Positions 54,191 to 62,863 of a stretch of 64,000 nt of DNA are shown here, piece after piece. The first letter of the stretch is position 1. Each line of letters begins with the position of its first letter. The translations under genes were made by a program, and so were the position numbers. The notes beneath the pieces are model-generated. The model was not told where the DNA came from and did no database searches. It was given only the letters and a program-made list of their open reading frames with translations. The stretch spans positions 124,001 through 188,000 of the forward strand of contig NZ_LLWE01000019.1 of NCBI RefSeq assembly GCF_001562055.1. Reading direction: 5' to 3'. The DNA is from Polycladidibacter stylochi (GTDB lineage: Bacteria; Pseudomonadota; Alphaproteobacteria; Rhizobiales; Stappiaceae).

Positions 54191-55468
54191 ATGCAACAAG
54201 ACCCAAAAGCATTTTTACGCCATTTGTTTTATGAGGCTGTTGAAGCGGCCTTGCCCAAAAACAAAATAAGAGCTTATTTACCAAGTCCACCACCCGAGGG
54301 CGGTCGTGTTGTGGTTATTGGCGCCGGTAAAGCCAGCGCCGCGATGGCACAAGAGTTGGAAGCATGTTGGCACGGCCCGCTCACCGGCCTTGTTGTTACC
54401 CGTTACGGGCATGGCGCGGATTGCAAGCACATAGAAATAGTTGAAGCAGGCCACCCCCTACCGGATGAAACCGGCGCTAAGGCTGCACAAACAATACTGG
54501 AACTGGTGAAAGACCTTGGCGAGAACGACCTTGTTATTGGCCTGTTTTCTGGTGGCGGATCGGCCCTTTTACCCATGCCGCAAGACGATATTAGCCTCAA
54601 TGAAAAGCAGCAGATAAACCGCGCCCTGTTGTTAAGCGGTGCCAGTATCGGTGAAATGAACTGCGTACGCCGTCACCTCTCGCAAATAAAAGGCGGGCAC
54701 CTGGCCAAAGCATGTGCGCCAGCAAGAATCGTGAATCTCTTAATCTCCGACGTACCCGGCGATGCCCCCTCTACGATTGCCTCTGGCCCTTTAGTGGGGG
54801 ACGCAACAACCTGTGCGGATGCGCTGGAGATTTTAGAAAGATACCGTATCGCCATTTCCAGTCGCATTCGCGCCGGTTTGACCTCTGGCCAGTTCGAAAC
54901 TGTTTCTCCTGAAATACTTGATACCCAATCAATACACACTCACGTGATTGCCCGCACACAGCTTTCACTTGAAGCTGCTGCCAATGCCGCTCAATCCATG
55001 GGTGTCAGCGCACATATTCTTGGTGATTCACTTGAGGGGGAAGCGCGGGACGTTGGGCGTGTGCATGCCGGTATTGCAGCACAAGTACTAAACCATCAGC
55101 AACCATTTTCCAGCCCCTGCGTCTTGCTCTCAGGCGGTGAGACCAGCGTTACGGTTAAGGGAAACGGGCGCGGCGGGCGCAATGTGGAGTTTTTGCTTTC
55201 GTGTTTGCTGGCATGCGAGGCAGGCAGTAATATTTATGCTCTTGCAGCCGATACTGACGGCGTTGACGGCTTGGAAGAAATTGCCGGAGCTGTGTTTGGA
55301 CCCGATAGTTTTAAAAGAGCCAAGGCAATGGGACTGAACCCCCTTGAGTTTTTAAAGCGAAATGACGGGCATAGTTTTTTTGAGGCACTGGGAGACCAAA
55401 TTATCACGGGCCCGACGCGAACCAATGTCAATGATTTCCGAGCCTTGCTCATTGGTTGGGAAAGGTAG
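54191..55468 (+). CDS. Glycerate 2-kinase (DUF4147/MOFRL type)
   Basis: Phosphorylates D-glycerate to 2-phosphoglycerate; common in serine-cycle, glyoxylate or hydroxypyruvate catabolism. A 425-residue protein: GRVVVIGAGKASAAMAQELE, EAGHPLPDETG, FSGGGSALLPMPQDDISL, GASIGEMNCVRRHLSQIKGG and the MOFRL end (LLSGGETSVTVKGNGRGGRN, DTDGVDGLEEIAGA). ATG at 54191 is the likely start (GAGG at 5-9 bp); the TTG at 54134 adds residues without family match. Separate from maiA by 145 bp. Confidence 0.9.
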   Translation: MQQDPKAFLRHLFYEAVEAALPKNKIRAYLPSPPPEGGRVVVIGAGKASAAMAQELEACWHGPLTGLVVTRYGHGADCKHIEIVEAGHPLPDETGAKAAQTILELVKDLGENDLVIGLFSGGGSALLPMPQDDISLNEKQQINRALLLSGASIGEMNCVRRHLSQIKGGHLAKACAPARIVNLLISDVPGDAPSTIASGPLVGDATTCADALEILERYRIAISSRIRAGLTSGQFETVSPEILDTQSIHTHVIARTQLSLEAAANAAQSMGVSAHILGDSLEGEARDVGRVHAGIAAQVLNHQQPFSSPCVLLSGGETSVTVKGNGRGGRNVEFLLSCLLACEAGSNIYALAADTDGVDGLEEIAGAVFGPDSFKRAKAMGLNPLEFLKRNDGHSFFEALGDQIITGPTRTNVNDFRALLIGWER

Positions 55469-55490
55469 ACTTACTGCAACCCTACCGCTT

Positions 55491-55928
55491 TTAGCCAAGT
55501 GTATGTTGTGCTCGCCTAGTTGAGAGTAACAGGCTGGTTTCTGTGGCCTCAATACCCTTGATACGCCTAAGCCGCGTTAAGGCCTGATCAAGATCCGTGA
55601 GGCTGATAACATTAATTGTGGCAATTAAATCCCAATTGCCATTGGTCGTATGAATTTCGCCAAGTTCAGAAAGTTGTAGCAGTTCTTCAAGAACATCTTC
55701 TGCCCCCATACCCTCAACACGGATCATGCAAACGGCCCGAACCGGCGCGGGTTCTTGGTCTTGCACGGTTACTAACGTGTAACCCAATATGGCCCCTGAC
55801 CGTTCCAGACGCTGTATTCTTGCACGAACCGTTGCACGTGTCATGCCCAAATGCGCGGCAAGTTTGGTAAGACTCATGCGCGCATTCAAGCGCAGGGCCG
55901 CAAGAATTTTTTGATCAACATTATCCAT
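55491..55928 (-). CDS. Lrp/AsnC-family regulator
   Basis: A 145-residue regulator: wHTH at 1-60 (MDNVDQKILAALRLNARMS and LAAHLGMTRATVRARIQRL), then a RAM domain (GEIHTTNGNWDLIATINVI). ATG at 55928 is the usual Lrp start; an upstream extension to 55994 has no family similarity. It is divergent from the arginase gene, as Lrp-type regulators of arginine and proline catabolic genes often are. Two TATCC-N5-GGATA repeats lie between them. Confidence 0.9.
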   Translation of the reverse strand: MDNVDQKILAALRLNARMSLTKLAAHLGMTRATVRARIQRLERSGAILGYTLVTVQDQEPAPVRAVCMIRVEGMGAEDVLEELLQLSELGEIHTTNGNWDLIATINVISLTDLDQALTRLRRIKGIEATETSLLLSTRRAQHTLG

Positions 55929-55958
55929 AATGGATACATAAACTATCCAAAACGGATA
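55922..55958. promoter_or_regulatory. Paired operators of the Lrp-type regulator
   Basis: TATCCATAATGGATA (55922-55936) and TATCCAAAACGGATA (55944-55958) are two copies of TATCC-N5-GGATA, 22 bp apart, two helical turns. The first one covers the start codon of the regulator gene, fitting autoregulation. A weaker third half-site (TGTCC) follows at 55965. Confidence 0.72.
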
Positions 55959-56049
55959 TAATAGTGTCCAATTGGTTAGCTTTGAATGCTTCATTTTGTG
56001 TCATTGATTGCGGTAGTTTATGAGCAATCGTAGAATTACGGAGTTTTTT

Positions 56050-57012
56050 ATGAATAAGAAAGTGGTGCTCATTGGCGCACCGATTGAAACCGGCACTCAC
56101 ATTAGCGGCTGTCGTATGGGGCCTGACGCCTTTCGCTGTGCCAAACTTGTCGAAACTTTACAAAGTCTTGGTCTAGAAGTGGAAGACTGGGGAAACCAAG
56201 CGCCCAAACCTATTGCCACACAAACACATGCAAATGGCGCAATTCACCACCTTGCCGAAACAATTGGCTGGACACAAACACTCTTTGAGGTGGCGGTTAA
56301 GGCCATGCACAGCGGTGCCCTACCTGTTTTTATTGGCGGCGATCATAGTATGGCAATGGGAACGGTTAGCGGCATTAGCGAGTCGGCTGCACAAGCAGGA
56401 CAAGAACAATTTGTACTCTGGCTGGATGCTCACCCTGATTACCATGGATTAAGCACCACAATGAGCGGCAACTTACATGGCACACCGGCCGCTTACTTTA
56501 CTGGGCGCTCTGGCTTTACGCCATATTTTCAAGAGGTTGCAAACCCGATTAAGCCTGAAAACATCTGCATGCTCGGCCTGCGATCTGTTGACCAAGCCGA
56601 ACGCGACGCGCTGATGCATGATGGAGTGCTCGCCTATGATATGCGCTATATAGATGAACATGGTATATCCCAGCCACTACAAAGTTTTTTACAAAAGGTT
56701 AAACAAGCCAATGGCCGTTTACATTTAAGCTTTGATGTGGATTTTCTTGAGCCCGATATCGCCCCCGCTGTGGGCACAACAGTTCCGGGCGGTGCCACTT
56801 TCCGTGAAGCGCATTTGATTATGGAAATTCTTGCAGACAGCAACCTGGTTACATCGGTTGATTTGGTGGAGTTGAACCCGTTTTTAGACGAGCGCGGTAA
56901 AACCGCCAGCCTCATGGTTGATTTTATCGCCAGCTTGTTTGGTCGCCGTGTTCTCGATCGTGTAACGACAGCTTCGCATGGGCCGATGATGGGCTATGCA
57001 ATGGTTTCCTAA
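56050..57012 (+). CDS. rocF: Arginase
   Basis: Hydrolyses arginine to ornithine and urea. A 320-residue ureohydrolase with intact binuclear Mn motifs: GGDHSMAMGT, WLDAHPDYH and SFDVDFLEPDIAPAVGT, and a terminal VELNPFLDERGKTA. The ATG at 56050 has GGAG well placed; an ATG at 56020 is less likely. The gene is divergent from the Lrp-type regulator. It could equally be an agmatinase-like member, but the stretch ETGTHISGCRMGPDAFR near the start is arginase-like. Confidence 0.9.
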   Translation: MNKKVVLIGAPIETGTHISGCRMGPDAFRCAKLVETLQSLGLEVEDWGNQAPKPIATQTHANGAIHHLAETIGWTQTLFEVAVKAMHSGALPVFIGGDHSMAMGTVSGISESAAQAGQEQFVLWLDAHPDYHGLSTTMSGNLHGTPAAYFTGRSGFTPYFQEVANPIKPENICMLGLRSVDQAERDALMHDGVLAYDMRYIDEHGISQPLQSFLQKVKQANGRLHLSFDVDFLEPDIAPAVGTTVPGGATFREAHLIMEILADSNLVTSVDLVELNPFLDERGKTASLMVDFIASLFGRRVLDRVTTASHGPMMGYAMVS

Positions 57013-57020
57013 AGATTACT

Positions 57021-57044
57021 TGAGCAGGCATATTTGCCTGCTCA
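57021..57044 (+). terminator. Hairpin after rocF
   Basis: TGAGCAGGCA, loop TATT, TGCCTGCTCA: a perfect 10-bp stem 8 bp after the rocF stop, but without a U-tract. Confidence 0.6.
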
Positions 57045-57403
57045 CCTAACTGCCAATATGTGACAGTGGGCACATGGATGACAACTGCATATCTAAGTCA
57101 ATTAACACCAGCACACACTTACCAGGTTATTACTGTAATATTTTGAGGAATATAAACACTTAATGCGTGTATAGATGAGAAATATCCCGTTATTATTTAG
57201 ATTTATTTGTTAGAGCCTAAATTAATTTTGTATCTATTTAATTACGGCTTTTTTTTGGCGGAAATCTGCGCTTTATACATACAAGTTCGCAAGCAGCAAA
57301 CCTAAGAGAAACCATAATAAAACCAAGAATAACGCCACACCACACTAATAAAATTGCAAAGCGCAAGCCTCACACAACTTTCAATACTTACTTATAGTTG
57401 CAT

Positions 57404-57532
57404 ACAGCTATTACAACACCATAATAGTTGTTGGCCCTGCTGTGCCGCCTTAGAGGCGCCCCGCCTCTGATTTACCCCTAATAACAGCAGGGCCGCCGCA
57501 TTCCCTAAATGTATTTGCTTATGGCTTTGCAA
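57404..57532. other. Three tandem hairpins in the long gap after arginase
   Basis: The interval 57045-57704 holds no recognised gene, but shows order. Hairpin 1: ACAGCTATTA (57404-57413) with TAATAGTTGT (57422-57431). Hairpin 2: GGCCCTGCTGT (57433-57443) with ACAGCAGGGCC (57484-57494), inside which AGAGGCG and CGCCTCT (57452-57458 / 57462-57468) form an inner stem. Hairpin 3: ATTTGC and GCAAAT (57511-57516 / 57527-57532). Stem 1 and stem 2 are one base apart. This suggests a structured RNA, a terminator array or a repeated palindromic element; the strand is unknown. A 79-codon minus-strand frame overlaps it and has no recognised product. Confidence 0.5.
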
Positions 57533-57704
57533 ATCAACACGTATAAGTTGCATCATATCGACACAAATTACAAGATAAAATTTTACATAATTCTTTTTTA
57601 ATCGGGACAAAAAATATTTAGGGTATATCAATTTACTTTACGGAGCATTCTGTTAAGGCAGTAGCAAAACGATAACTCAAGACCTCCCAAGGTGCGAACG
57701 ATCA

Positions 57705-58685
57705 ATGCAAATTCCCAAAATACCCCAGTTTTTGAAAAATACATGCGCAATGTATTTCGTACTGCTAAAGGCAATGGTCCCGACCATGATACTAGTAAAG
57801 CTGGCGATTGTATTTGGATTACTCGACAGTCTTGCTTTTGTGCTTACACCGATTATGGCTGTTGTCGGCTTACCCGCAGCCACTGCACTCGTTTTCGCCT
57901 CTGGACTACTGGTAAATACTTACGCAGCCTGTGCCGCTCTTTTAACTATACTTCCATTCACCCCATTAAGTATTGCAGAAGTCACTGTACTGCTTTCTAT
58001 GGTGATGATTGCTCACGCTTTGCCACTTGAACAGGGTATCAGCCGGAAAGCCGGATTGAGCTTTGTTTTTTCCAGCGGACTGCGCTTTGTTACGGGTATT
58101 ACCTACGGTTTGATACTGTACTATGTTTACTCAGGATTTGATGTTTTAAGCACTCCCGTTGACCTTTCCTGGATGACACCGCTCCAAACAACCAGCGAGC
58201 AAACTTGGTTTGACTGGGCTGTTTCCAGTGTCTCCATGCTGTTTTCATTATTTTGGGTTATTCTAGCACTTGTGGTTTTGCTGCGCATGCTTGAATACTT
58301 GAAAATTACCGATTTTTTAGCTCGGTTATTCTCACCCATACTTTCTGTCATGGGCATCAGTCCGCAAGCAACATCAATAACGATGGTTGGCGTTTTACTT
58401 GGTCTTTCTTATGGCGGCGGGCTCATTATAAAAGAAGCCAGAGAGGGACGCATCGCCCCTAAAGATGTCGTCCTTTCCCTGTCATTTATGGGCATATGCC
58501 ACGGTCTGATAGAAGACCCTCTGTTTATGATGGCATTTGGTGGTCACTGGAGCGGTGTTCTGGTGGGACGATTTGTTTTTTGCGTACTCGTAATCGCCCT
58601 ACTAAGCAGAGCATTAAATCTGATATCGGAAAAAACATTCTTCCGGCTTTTTTATCGCCCGCAAAAGCAGCAGGCCAAAGCATGA
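57705..58685 (+). CDS. Nucleoside-recognition (Gate) domain membrane protein
   Basis: A 326-residue protein with about eight hydrophobic segments, containing two Gate repeats of the nucleoside_recog type: residues 25-135 (GLPAATALVFASGLLVNTYA) and 185-320 (GISPQATSITMVGVLLGLSY with GLIIKEAREGRI). This domain occurs in transporters and in membrane proteins of uncertain transport role. Its leader is long (about 170 bp after the tandem hairpins). Substrate not known. Confidence 0.72.
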   Translation: MQIPKIPQFLKNTCAMYFVLLKAMVPTMILVKLAIVFGLLDSLAFVLTPIMAVVGLPAATALVFASGLLVNTYAACAALLTILPFTPLSIAEVTVLLSMVMIAHALPLEQGISRKAGLSFVFSSGLRFVTGITYGLILYYVYSGFDVLSTPVDLSWMTPLQTTSEQTWFDWAVSSVSMLFSLFWVILALVVLLRMLEYLKITDFLARLFSPILSVMGISPQATSITMVGVLLGLSYGGGLIIKEAREGRIAPKDVVLSLSFMGICHGLIEDPLFMMAFGGHWSGVLVGRFVFCVLVIALLSRALNLISEKTFFRLFYRPQKQQAKA

Positions 58686-58697
58686 AAGTGACATAAA

Positions 58698-59183
58698 CTA
58701 GCCTTTATCTGCTTCAGTTGTCAGTTGTTCAAGGATTTGCCGTGTATGTTGTAATGTGTGAATAGCCTGCAAAAGCTTGCCACTGCCGAGCTCATTGATC
58801 ACCGGCGCCATGAGCGCCACTTCTTGCTCTATCACCTTTGCGGTTAAATCCTTGCCCTTATCTGTCAACTGGTACTTCTTGGAGCGCTTATGTGCCTCGT
58901 TCGCGATTGCATCTATCAAGCCTTTATCGCGTAACTGATCGATAGGCACTTGAATATTCTGTCGGCTAACCCGCTTTTGCTGTGCAATTTGTGGTACAGT
59001 TTGCGGCCCTTCATTCTCTATGTGTAGTAAAAGCGAACGCATAAATGGCGTCAGGCCATTTTTATTCATTAAACTGGCGCTTAACCTATTGAGAAAAAAA
59101 TAAAGTGTTGTGACCTCACCAAGGAGCCTTTTGCTCAATTCATCACGAGTAGAATCACCTAAATTAAATAATGTTTTATTCAT
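58698..59183 (-). CDS. MarR-family regulator
   Basis: A 161-residue regulator: TPFMRSLLLHIENEGPQTVP, QIAQQKRVSRQNIQVPIDQL and a basic wing RSKKYQLTDKGKDLTAKVIE. It is divergent from the Tat-exported nitroreductase and separated from the Gate-domain gene by only 12 bp (convergent). A palindrome at 59212 is the likely operator. The effector is unknown. Confidence 0.88.
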   Translation of the reverse strand: MNKTLFNLGDSTRDELSKRLLGEVTTLYFFLNRLSASLMNKNGLTPFMRSLLLHIENEGPQTVPQIAQQKRVSRQNIQVPIDQLRDKGLIDAIANEAHKRSKKYQLTDKGKDLTAKVIEQEVALMAPVINELGSGKLLQAIHTLQHTRQILEQLTTEADKG

Positions 59184-59211
59184 TTAAAATGCCCTAGTCC
59201 TTTCAATACTA

Positions 59212-59228
59212 TGACAAGTTTATTGTCA
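59212..59228. promoter_or_regulatory. Palindromic operator candidate for the MarR gene
   Basis: TGACAA-GTTTA-TTGTCA is a perfect 17-bp inverted repeat (N5 centre) 29 bp before the marR start, in the usual place for autorepression. Confidence 0.65.
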
Positions 59229-59486
59229 AAAATGGAGAAGATACCCCTCAAATAGATTATCATCATTAATTCATCAAAATTAAACTCTTTTGTTATGCTA
59301 CTGACACTACATTATAATAAAAATTTATTATATAAATATATTCAACAGTAAATTTATGATGGAGATTTATTTCTTCTTTTCTTTGATTTATTATTCCAAC
59401 CGGCCTCAATTTATAATTAGGATAACCTAATATTTTAGTTCTATCAGGCGGAATTCCCCCACTGATGTCTTTGTATGAGGCTCAAA

Positions 59487-60587
59487 ATGATTAACAGACG
59501 CCGTTTTATTTTTACCGGTGCTGCCGCGGTGGCAAGCACCACCACAATTTCAGGTTGCGCAATGAGTGATAGCTTTACCCTCAAGACTAAAGAGCTCTGG
59601 GCAGAGCGAAAGGCCGCAGAGAACCACGATATAGAATACCTTGTCCATTATGCGACGCTGGCTGCAAACAACCACAACACCCAAAGTTGGCTTTTTCAAC
59701 GTCGTGGCCCTAGTGTTGAAATATTACCAGACTTTGAACGCGCAACACCTATTGTGGACCCACGCGCAAACCATTTATACGCATCACTTGGTTGCGCTGC
59801 CGAGAATCTGGCACTTGCCGCGGGAGCAAATAAAATTGCCAGTAAAATCCAGTTTGTCGGGGACCAACGGAGCGGCAAAGTTGTTGTCGATTTAGGCGAC
59901 CAGGGCACAGGGCACAAAGACCCCTTGTTTGATGCCATCACCAAGCGACAAAGCACACGCAGCCTATATGACGGTAATGAGGTGCCAAATTCCGAACTCG
60001 AGCTAATCGAGGCCGCCGCCGCCATAGAAGGCTGCCAGTTGCACTTTATTACCGAGAAGAAACGAATTGAGACCGCTCTTGAATTCACCATTAGCGCCAA
60101 CTCGGTACAAGTTAAAGACGAAGCCTATAAAGAGGAGCTGAAGGACTGGATACGCTTTAGCAAAGGGCGGGCAATCAAAACAAGTGATGGCTTGTACGCA
60201 GCATGCTCCGGAAATCCAACAATGCCCGAGTTTATGGGCAAACTGATGTTTGATATGTTCTTCACCGTCGATGGTGAAAACAAAAAATACACCGAGCAAA
60301 TACGTTCCGCCGCAGGTCTGGCAATTTTGGTCGCTGAAGACGAAAAACCAGAAAACTACGTTGCCGTTGGCCGCGCTTACCAACGCTTTGCATTGGAAGC
60401 AACACGGCTTGGCATAAAGACCTCGCTCATTAACCCCGCGATTGAAGTGGAAGGGGTACGTGAAGCACTTGCCACATGGCTTGGAGTACGCGGACAACAC
60501 CCGGCTTTGCTAATCCGTTATGGATATGCTCCCGAGATGCCCTTTTCATTACGCCGTCCTGTTGAGGATGTCATCATCAGCGCATAA
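59487..60587 (+). CDS. Tat-exported FMN nitroreductase-like protein (Acg family)
   Basis: A 366-residue protein with a twin-arginine signal (NRRRFIFTGAAAVASTTTIS) followed by ISGC, a possible lipobox, so it may be a Tat lipoprotein on the outer face. The mature part is a two-domain FMN nitroreductase related to the Acg family: NNHNTQSWLF, ANHLYASLGCAAENLALAAG, ITKRQSTRSLYDG and VGRAYQRFALEATRLGIKTSL. GAGG precedes the ATG at 59487. MarR control from the other strand is likely. Substrate not predicted. Confidence 0.85.
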   Translation: MINRRRFIFTGAAAVASTTTISGCAMSDSFTLKTKELWAERKAAENHDIEYLVHYATLAANNHNTQSWLFQRRGPSVEILPDFERATPIVDPRANHLYASLGCAAENLALAAGANKIASKIQFVGDQRSGKVVVDLGDQGTGHKDPLFDAITKRQSTRSLYDGNEVPNSELELIEAAAAIEGCQLHFITEKKRIETALEFTISANSVQVKDEAYKEELKDWIRFSKGRAIKTSDGLYAACSGNPTMPEFMGKLMFDMFFTVDGENKKYTEQIRSAAGLAILVAEDEKPENYVAVGRAYQRFALEATRLGIKTSLINPAIEVEGVREALATWLGVRGQHPALLIRYGYAPEMPFSLRRPVEDVIISA

Positions 60588-60776
60588 ATGATAAAAGGCA
60601 GGGCAGTGACAGTACTTGCTCTGCCCACATTACTGCCAAGATTTGCCCGATTATCAAACGGACCTTATCTGCGCATTTTGGCGGCACTGGGTTTATACAT
60701 ATTATTATTCACCGCTTTTCATAAAATTATTGACTTTGCTACGCCCTTAGAGAGATTACGCAGTTCGATGCTGTGA
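60588..60776 (+). CDS. Possible small membrane protein after the nitroreductase
   Basis: A 62-residue frame whose ATG follows the nitroreductase stop directly. It has one hydrophobic segment (YLRILAALGLYILLFTAFH). No ribosome-binding site of its own is evident apart from the end of the upstream gene, and no homologue is recognised. It may be translated by re-initiation. Confidence 0.4.
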   Translation: MIKGRAVTVLALPTLLPRFARLSNGPYLRILAALGLYILLFTAFHKIIDFATPLERLRSSML

Positions 60777-60952
60777 ATTTGAATTTCGCATGCATCCCTC
60801 ACCCACCATCAGGGGGGCTTATAGCTCTAGCAGATGTTTGGGTGCTGCAAGATCATCTGGGGCACTGTTTTTGCAGGCTTCATAATTCGGTCGCTTGGTT
60901 TGCGGTGCTATTTTCTCCGACCGCGCCAAGAAGATATGAAAAGGATAAACGG

Positions 60953-62842
60953 TTGCGCCAGCATGTTGATGCTCCTCACTCCGTTTATGGTCTGGATCGT
61001 TGGGGCAAGGGGCTTGTTTCCGTGCTCCCCAATGGCGATATTGGCCTGAGCAATCCGCTTCTTCCCGAAGCACCAAAAATCAGCCTTCCCGAAATCGTTG
61101 AGGATTTGAAGCAGCGCGGCATTCACGCCCCCTTGCTGCTGCGGGTCGGTTCGTTTCTTGAACACGAGATCACCAAGATCAATCGTAGCTTTGGCGATGC
61201 GATTGAGCGGATCGGTTATGGCGGCGTGTATCGCGGCGTGTTCCCGATCAAGGTAAACCAGCAAGCCCAAGTGGTGGACCGTATTGTCGAATATGGCCGC
61301 CCCTATTCGTTTGGTCTTGAAGCGGGCTCCAAGCCGGAGCTGGTGATAGCCCTTGCGCATAACCTAGAAAAAGATGCGCTTATCGTTTGTAATGGTGTGA
61401 AGGACGAAGAATTTATTCGTCTTGCCATTCTCTCTCGCAAGCTGGGCTTTAACACCATTATTGTGCTGGAAAGCCCGAAAGAGCTGGATACCGTTATTGA
61501 TGTGGTGAACGAGCTGGGCGAAGAGCCGCTACTTGGCGTCCGCGTTAAACTAACCAACGAGATTTCCGGCAACTGGGCGAAAAGCTCGGGCGACCGCTCG
61601 ACATTCGGCATGAACACCGACCAGCTGGTAAGTGTTATCGACCGACTGCGCGAGGTTGATTTGCTGCATTGCCTTAAGCTGCAGCACTCGCATTTGGGCT
61701 CGCAGGTGCCGGACGTGAACGACGTGCGCCGCGCTGTGGGTGAAGCCTGCCGCTACTTTACCGAACTCTCGGGCGAAGGTGCTCCGCTGACCTATCTGGA
61801 TTTGGGTGGTGGCCTTGGTGTGGACTATACCGGCGAGAAGCGGGCAACCGTTAACTCGGTCAACTATTCGGTTGAAGAATACGCTCACAACATCGTCGAG
61901 ACCGTGGCCTATGCAATGGATGCGGCCAAACTAACACACCCAACCCTCATAACCGAGAGTGGGCGGGCGACTGTGGCCACTTCTTCCATGCTCATCTTCG
62001 ATGTACTGGAAGCAACACTATTTGATGCAGATGCGGCACCGAATGTGGAAAGCAACGACCACCACCTCGTTTCCGACCTTGCCGCCGTAGGTGGATATCT
62101 TTCCAGCAAACGTCTGCAAGAGTGTATCAACGATGCCACCTATTACCGCAATGAGCTGCGCGATTTATTCCGCCGCGGCTATATTGACCTGCGCCAGATG
62201 GGACGGGCCGAGCGGATTTATTTGCACTTGATGGCGCAGATAAAAGATGTGGCGCGGGTGAGTGAGGACCACGAGGAAGTGCAGGCGCACTTGGAAACCC
62301 TCGTTGATATCTACCACTGCAATTTCTCGTTGTTCCAATCGCTACCAGATGTTTGGGCCATTGACCAGCTGCACCCGGTTGTACCGCTGCAAGACTTGAA
62401 CACACCGCCAGATCGGCGTGCTGTTCTTTCTGACATTACCTGTGATTCGGATGGCAAGATCGATCAGTTCATTCTAGCAGATGGTGTACATCCTTCCCTA
62501 CCCGTTCATAGCCTGCCAGAAGACCGCCCCTATTACCTGGGCGTATTCTTTGTCGGGGCCTATCAAGAAACGCTAGGTGATTTACATAACCTGTTTGGCG
62601 ATACCAATGTCGCCACGATTGACCTGCGAGCCGATGGTGGCTTTGATTTGCTGCAGGAAGTGGAAGGCGATACCATTTCGCAGGTTCTTTCCTATGTGGA
62701 GTATGACCCGCGTGACTGCGTGGATGCCTTTAGAAAAATCATCGACCGCGCGATTTCCGAGGGGCGGGTCAAAACAGCAGATCGCCGTGTACTGCTGAAC
62801 GCTTATCGTGACAGCATCAACGGCTACACCTATTACGAATAA
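60953..62842 (+). CDS. speA: Biosynthetic arginine decarboxylase
   Basis: PLP-dependent decarboxylation of arginine to agmatine, start of polyamine synthesis. YGLDRWGKGLVSVLPNGD, GVFPIKVNQQAQVVDRIVEY (the Lys that binds PLP), YLDLGGGLGVDYTG, ESGRATVATSSMLIFD, SDITCDSDGKIDQF and YQETLGDLHNLFGDTNVATI are all in place. The frame reaches back to 60773, but the extra 60 residues have no family similarity. TTG at 60953 has AAGGA at a good distance and gives 629 residues, the usual length for this enzyme. The gene is followed 21 bp later by a carboxynorspermidine dehydrogenase. Confidence 0.93.
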   Translation: MRQHVDAPHSVYGLDRWGKGLVSVLPNGDIGLSNPLLPEAPKISLPEIVEDLKQRGIHAPLLLRVGSFLEHEITKINRSFGDAIERIGYGGVYRGVFPIKVNQQAQVVDRIVEYGRPYSFGLEAGSKPELVIALAHNLEKDALIVCNGVKDEEFIRLAILSRKLGFNTIIVLESPKELDTVIDVVNELGEEPLLGVRVKLTNEISGNWAKSSGDRSTFGMNTDQLVSVIDRLREVDLLHCLKLQHSHLGSQVPDVNDVRRAVGEACRYFTELSGEGAPLTYLDLGGGLGVDYTGEKRATVNSVNYSVEEYAHNIVETVAYAMDAAKLTHPTLITESGRATVATSSMLIFDVLEATLFDADAAPNVESNDHHLVSDLAAVGGYLSSKRLQECINDATYYRNELRDLFRRGYIDLRQMGRAERIYLHLMAQIKDVARVSEDHEEVQAHLETLVDIYHCNFSLFQSLPDVWAIDQLHPVVPLQDLNTPPDRRAVLSDITCDSDGKIDQFILADGVHPSLPVHSLPEDRPYYLGVFFVGAYQETLGDLHNLFGDTNVATIDLRADGGFDLLQEVEGDTISQVLSYVEYDPRDCVDAFRKIIDRAISEGRVKTADRRVLLNAYRDSINGYTYYE

Positions 62843-62863
62843 AGCAAAGAAGGATATAGACGA

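Noticed and set aside
55494-55994. Longer N-terminus of the Lrp-type regulator starting at 55994
   Set aside because: The extra 22 residues have no family similarity, and the ATG at 55928 gives a normal Lrp start.
57392-57631. 79-codon minus-strand ORF in the long gap after arginase
   Set aside because: No recognised family; the codons run through the tandem hairpins, so a structured non-coding element is more likely.
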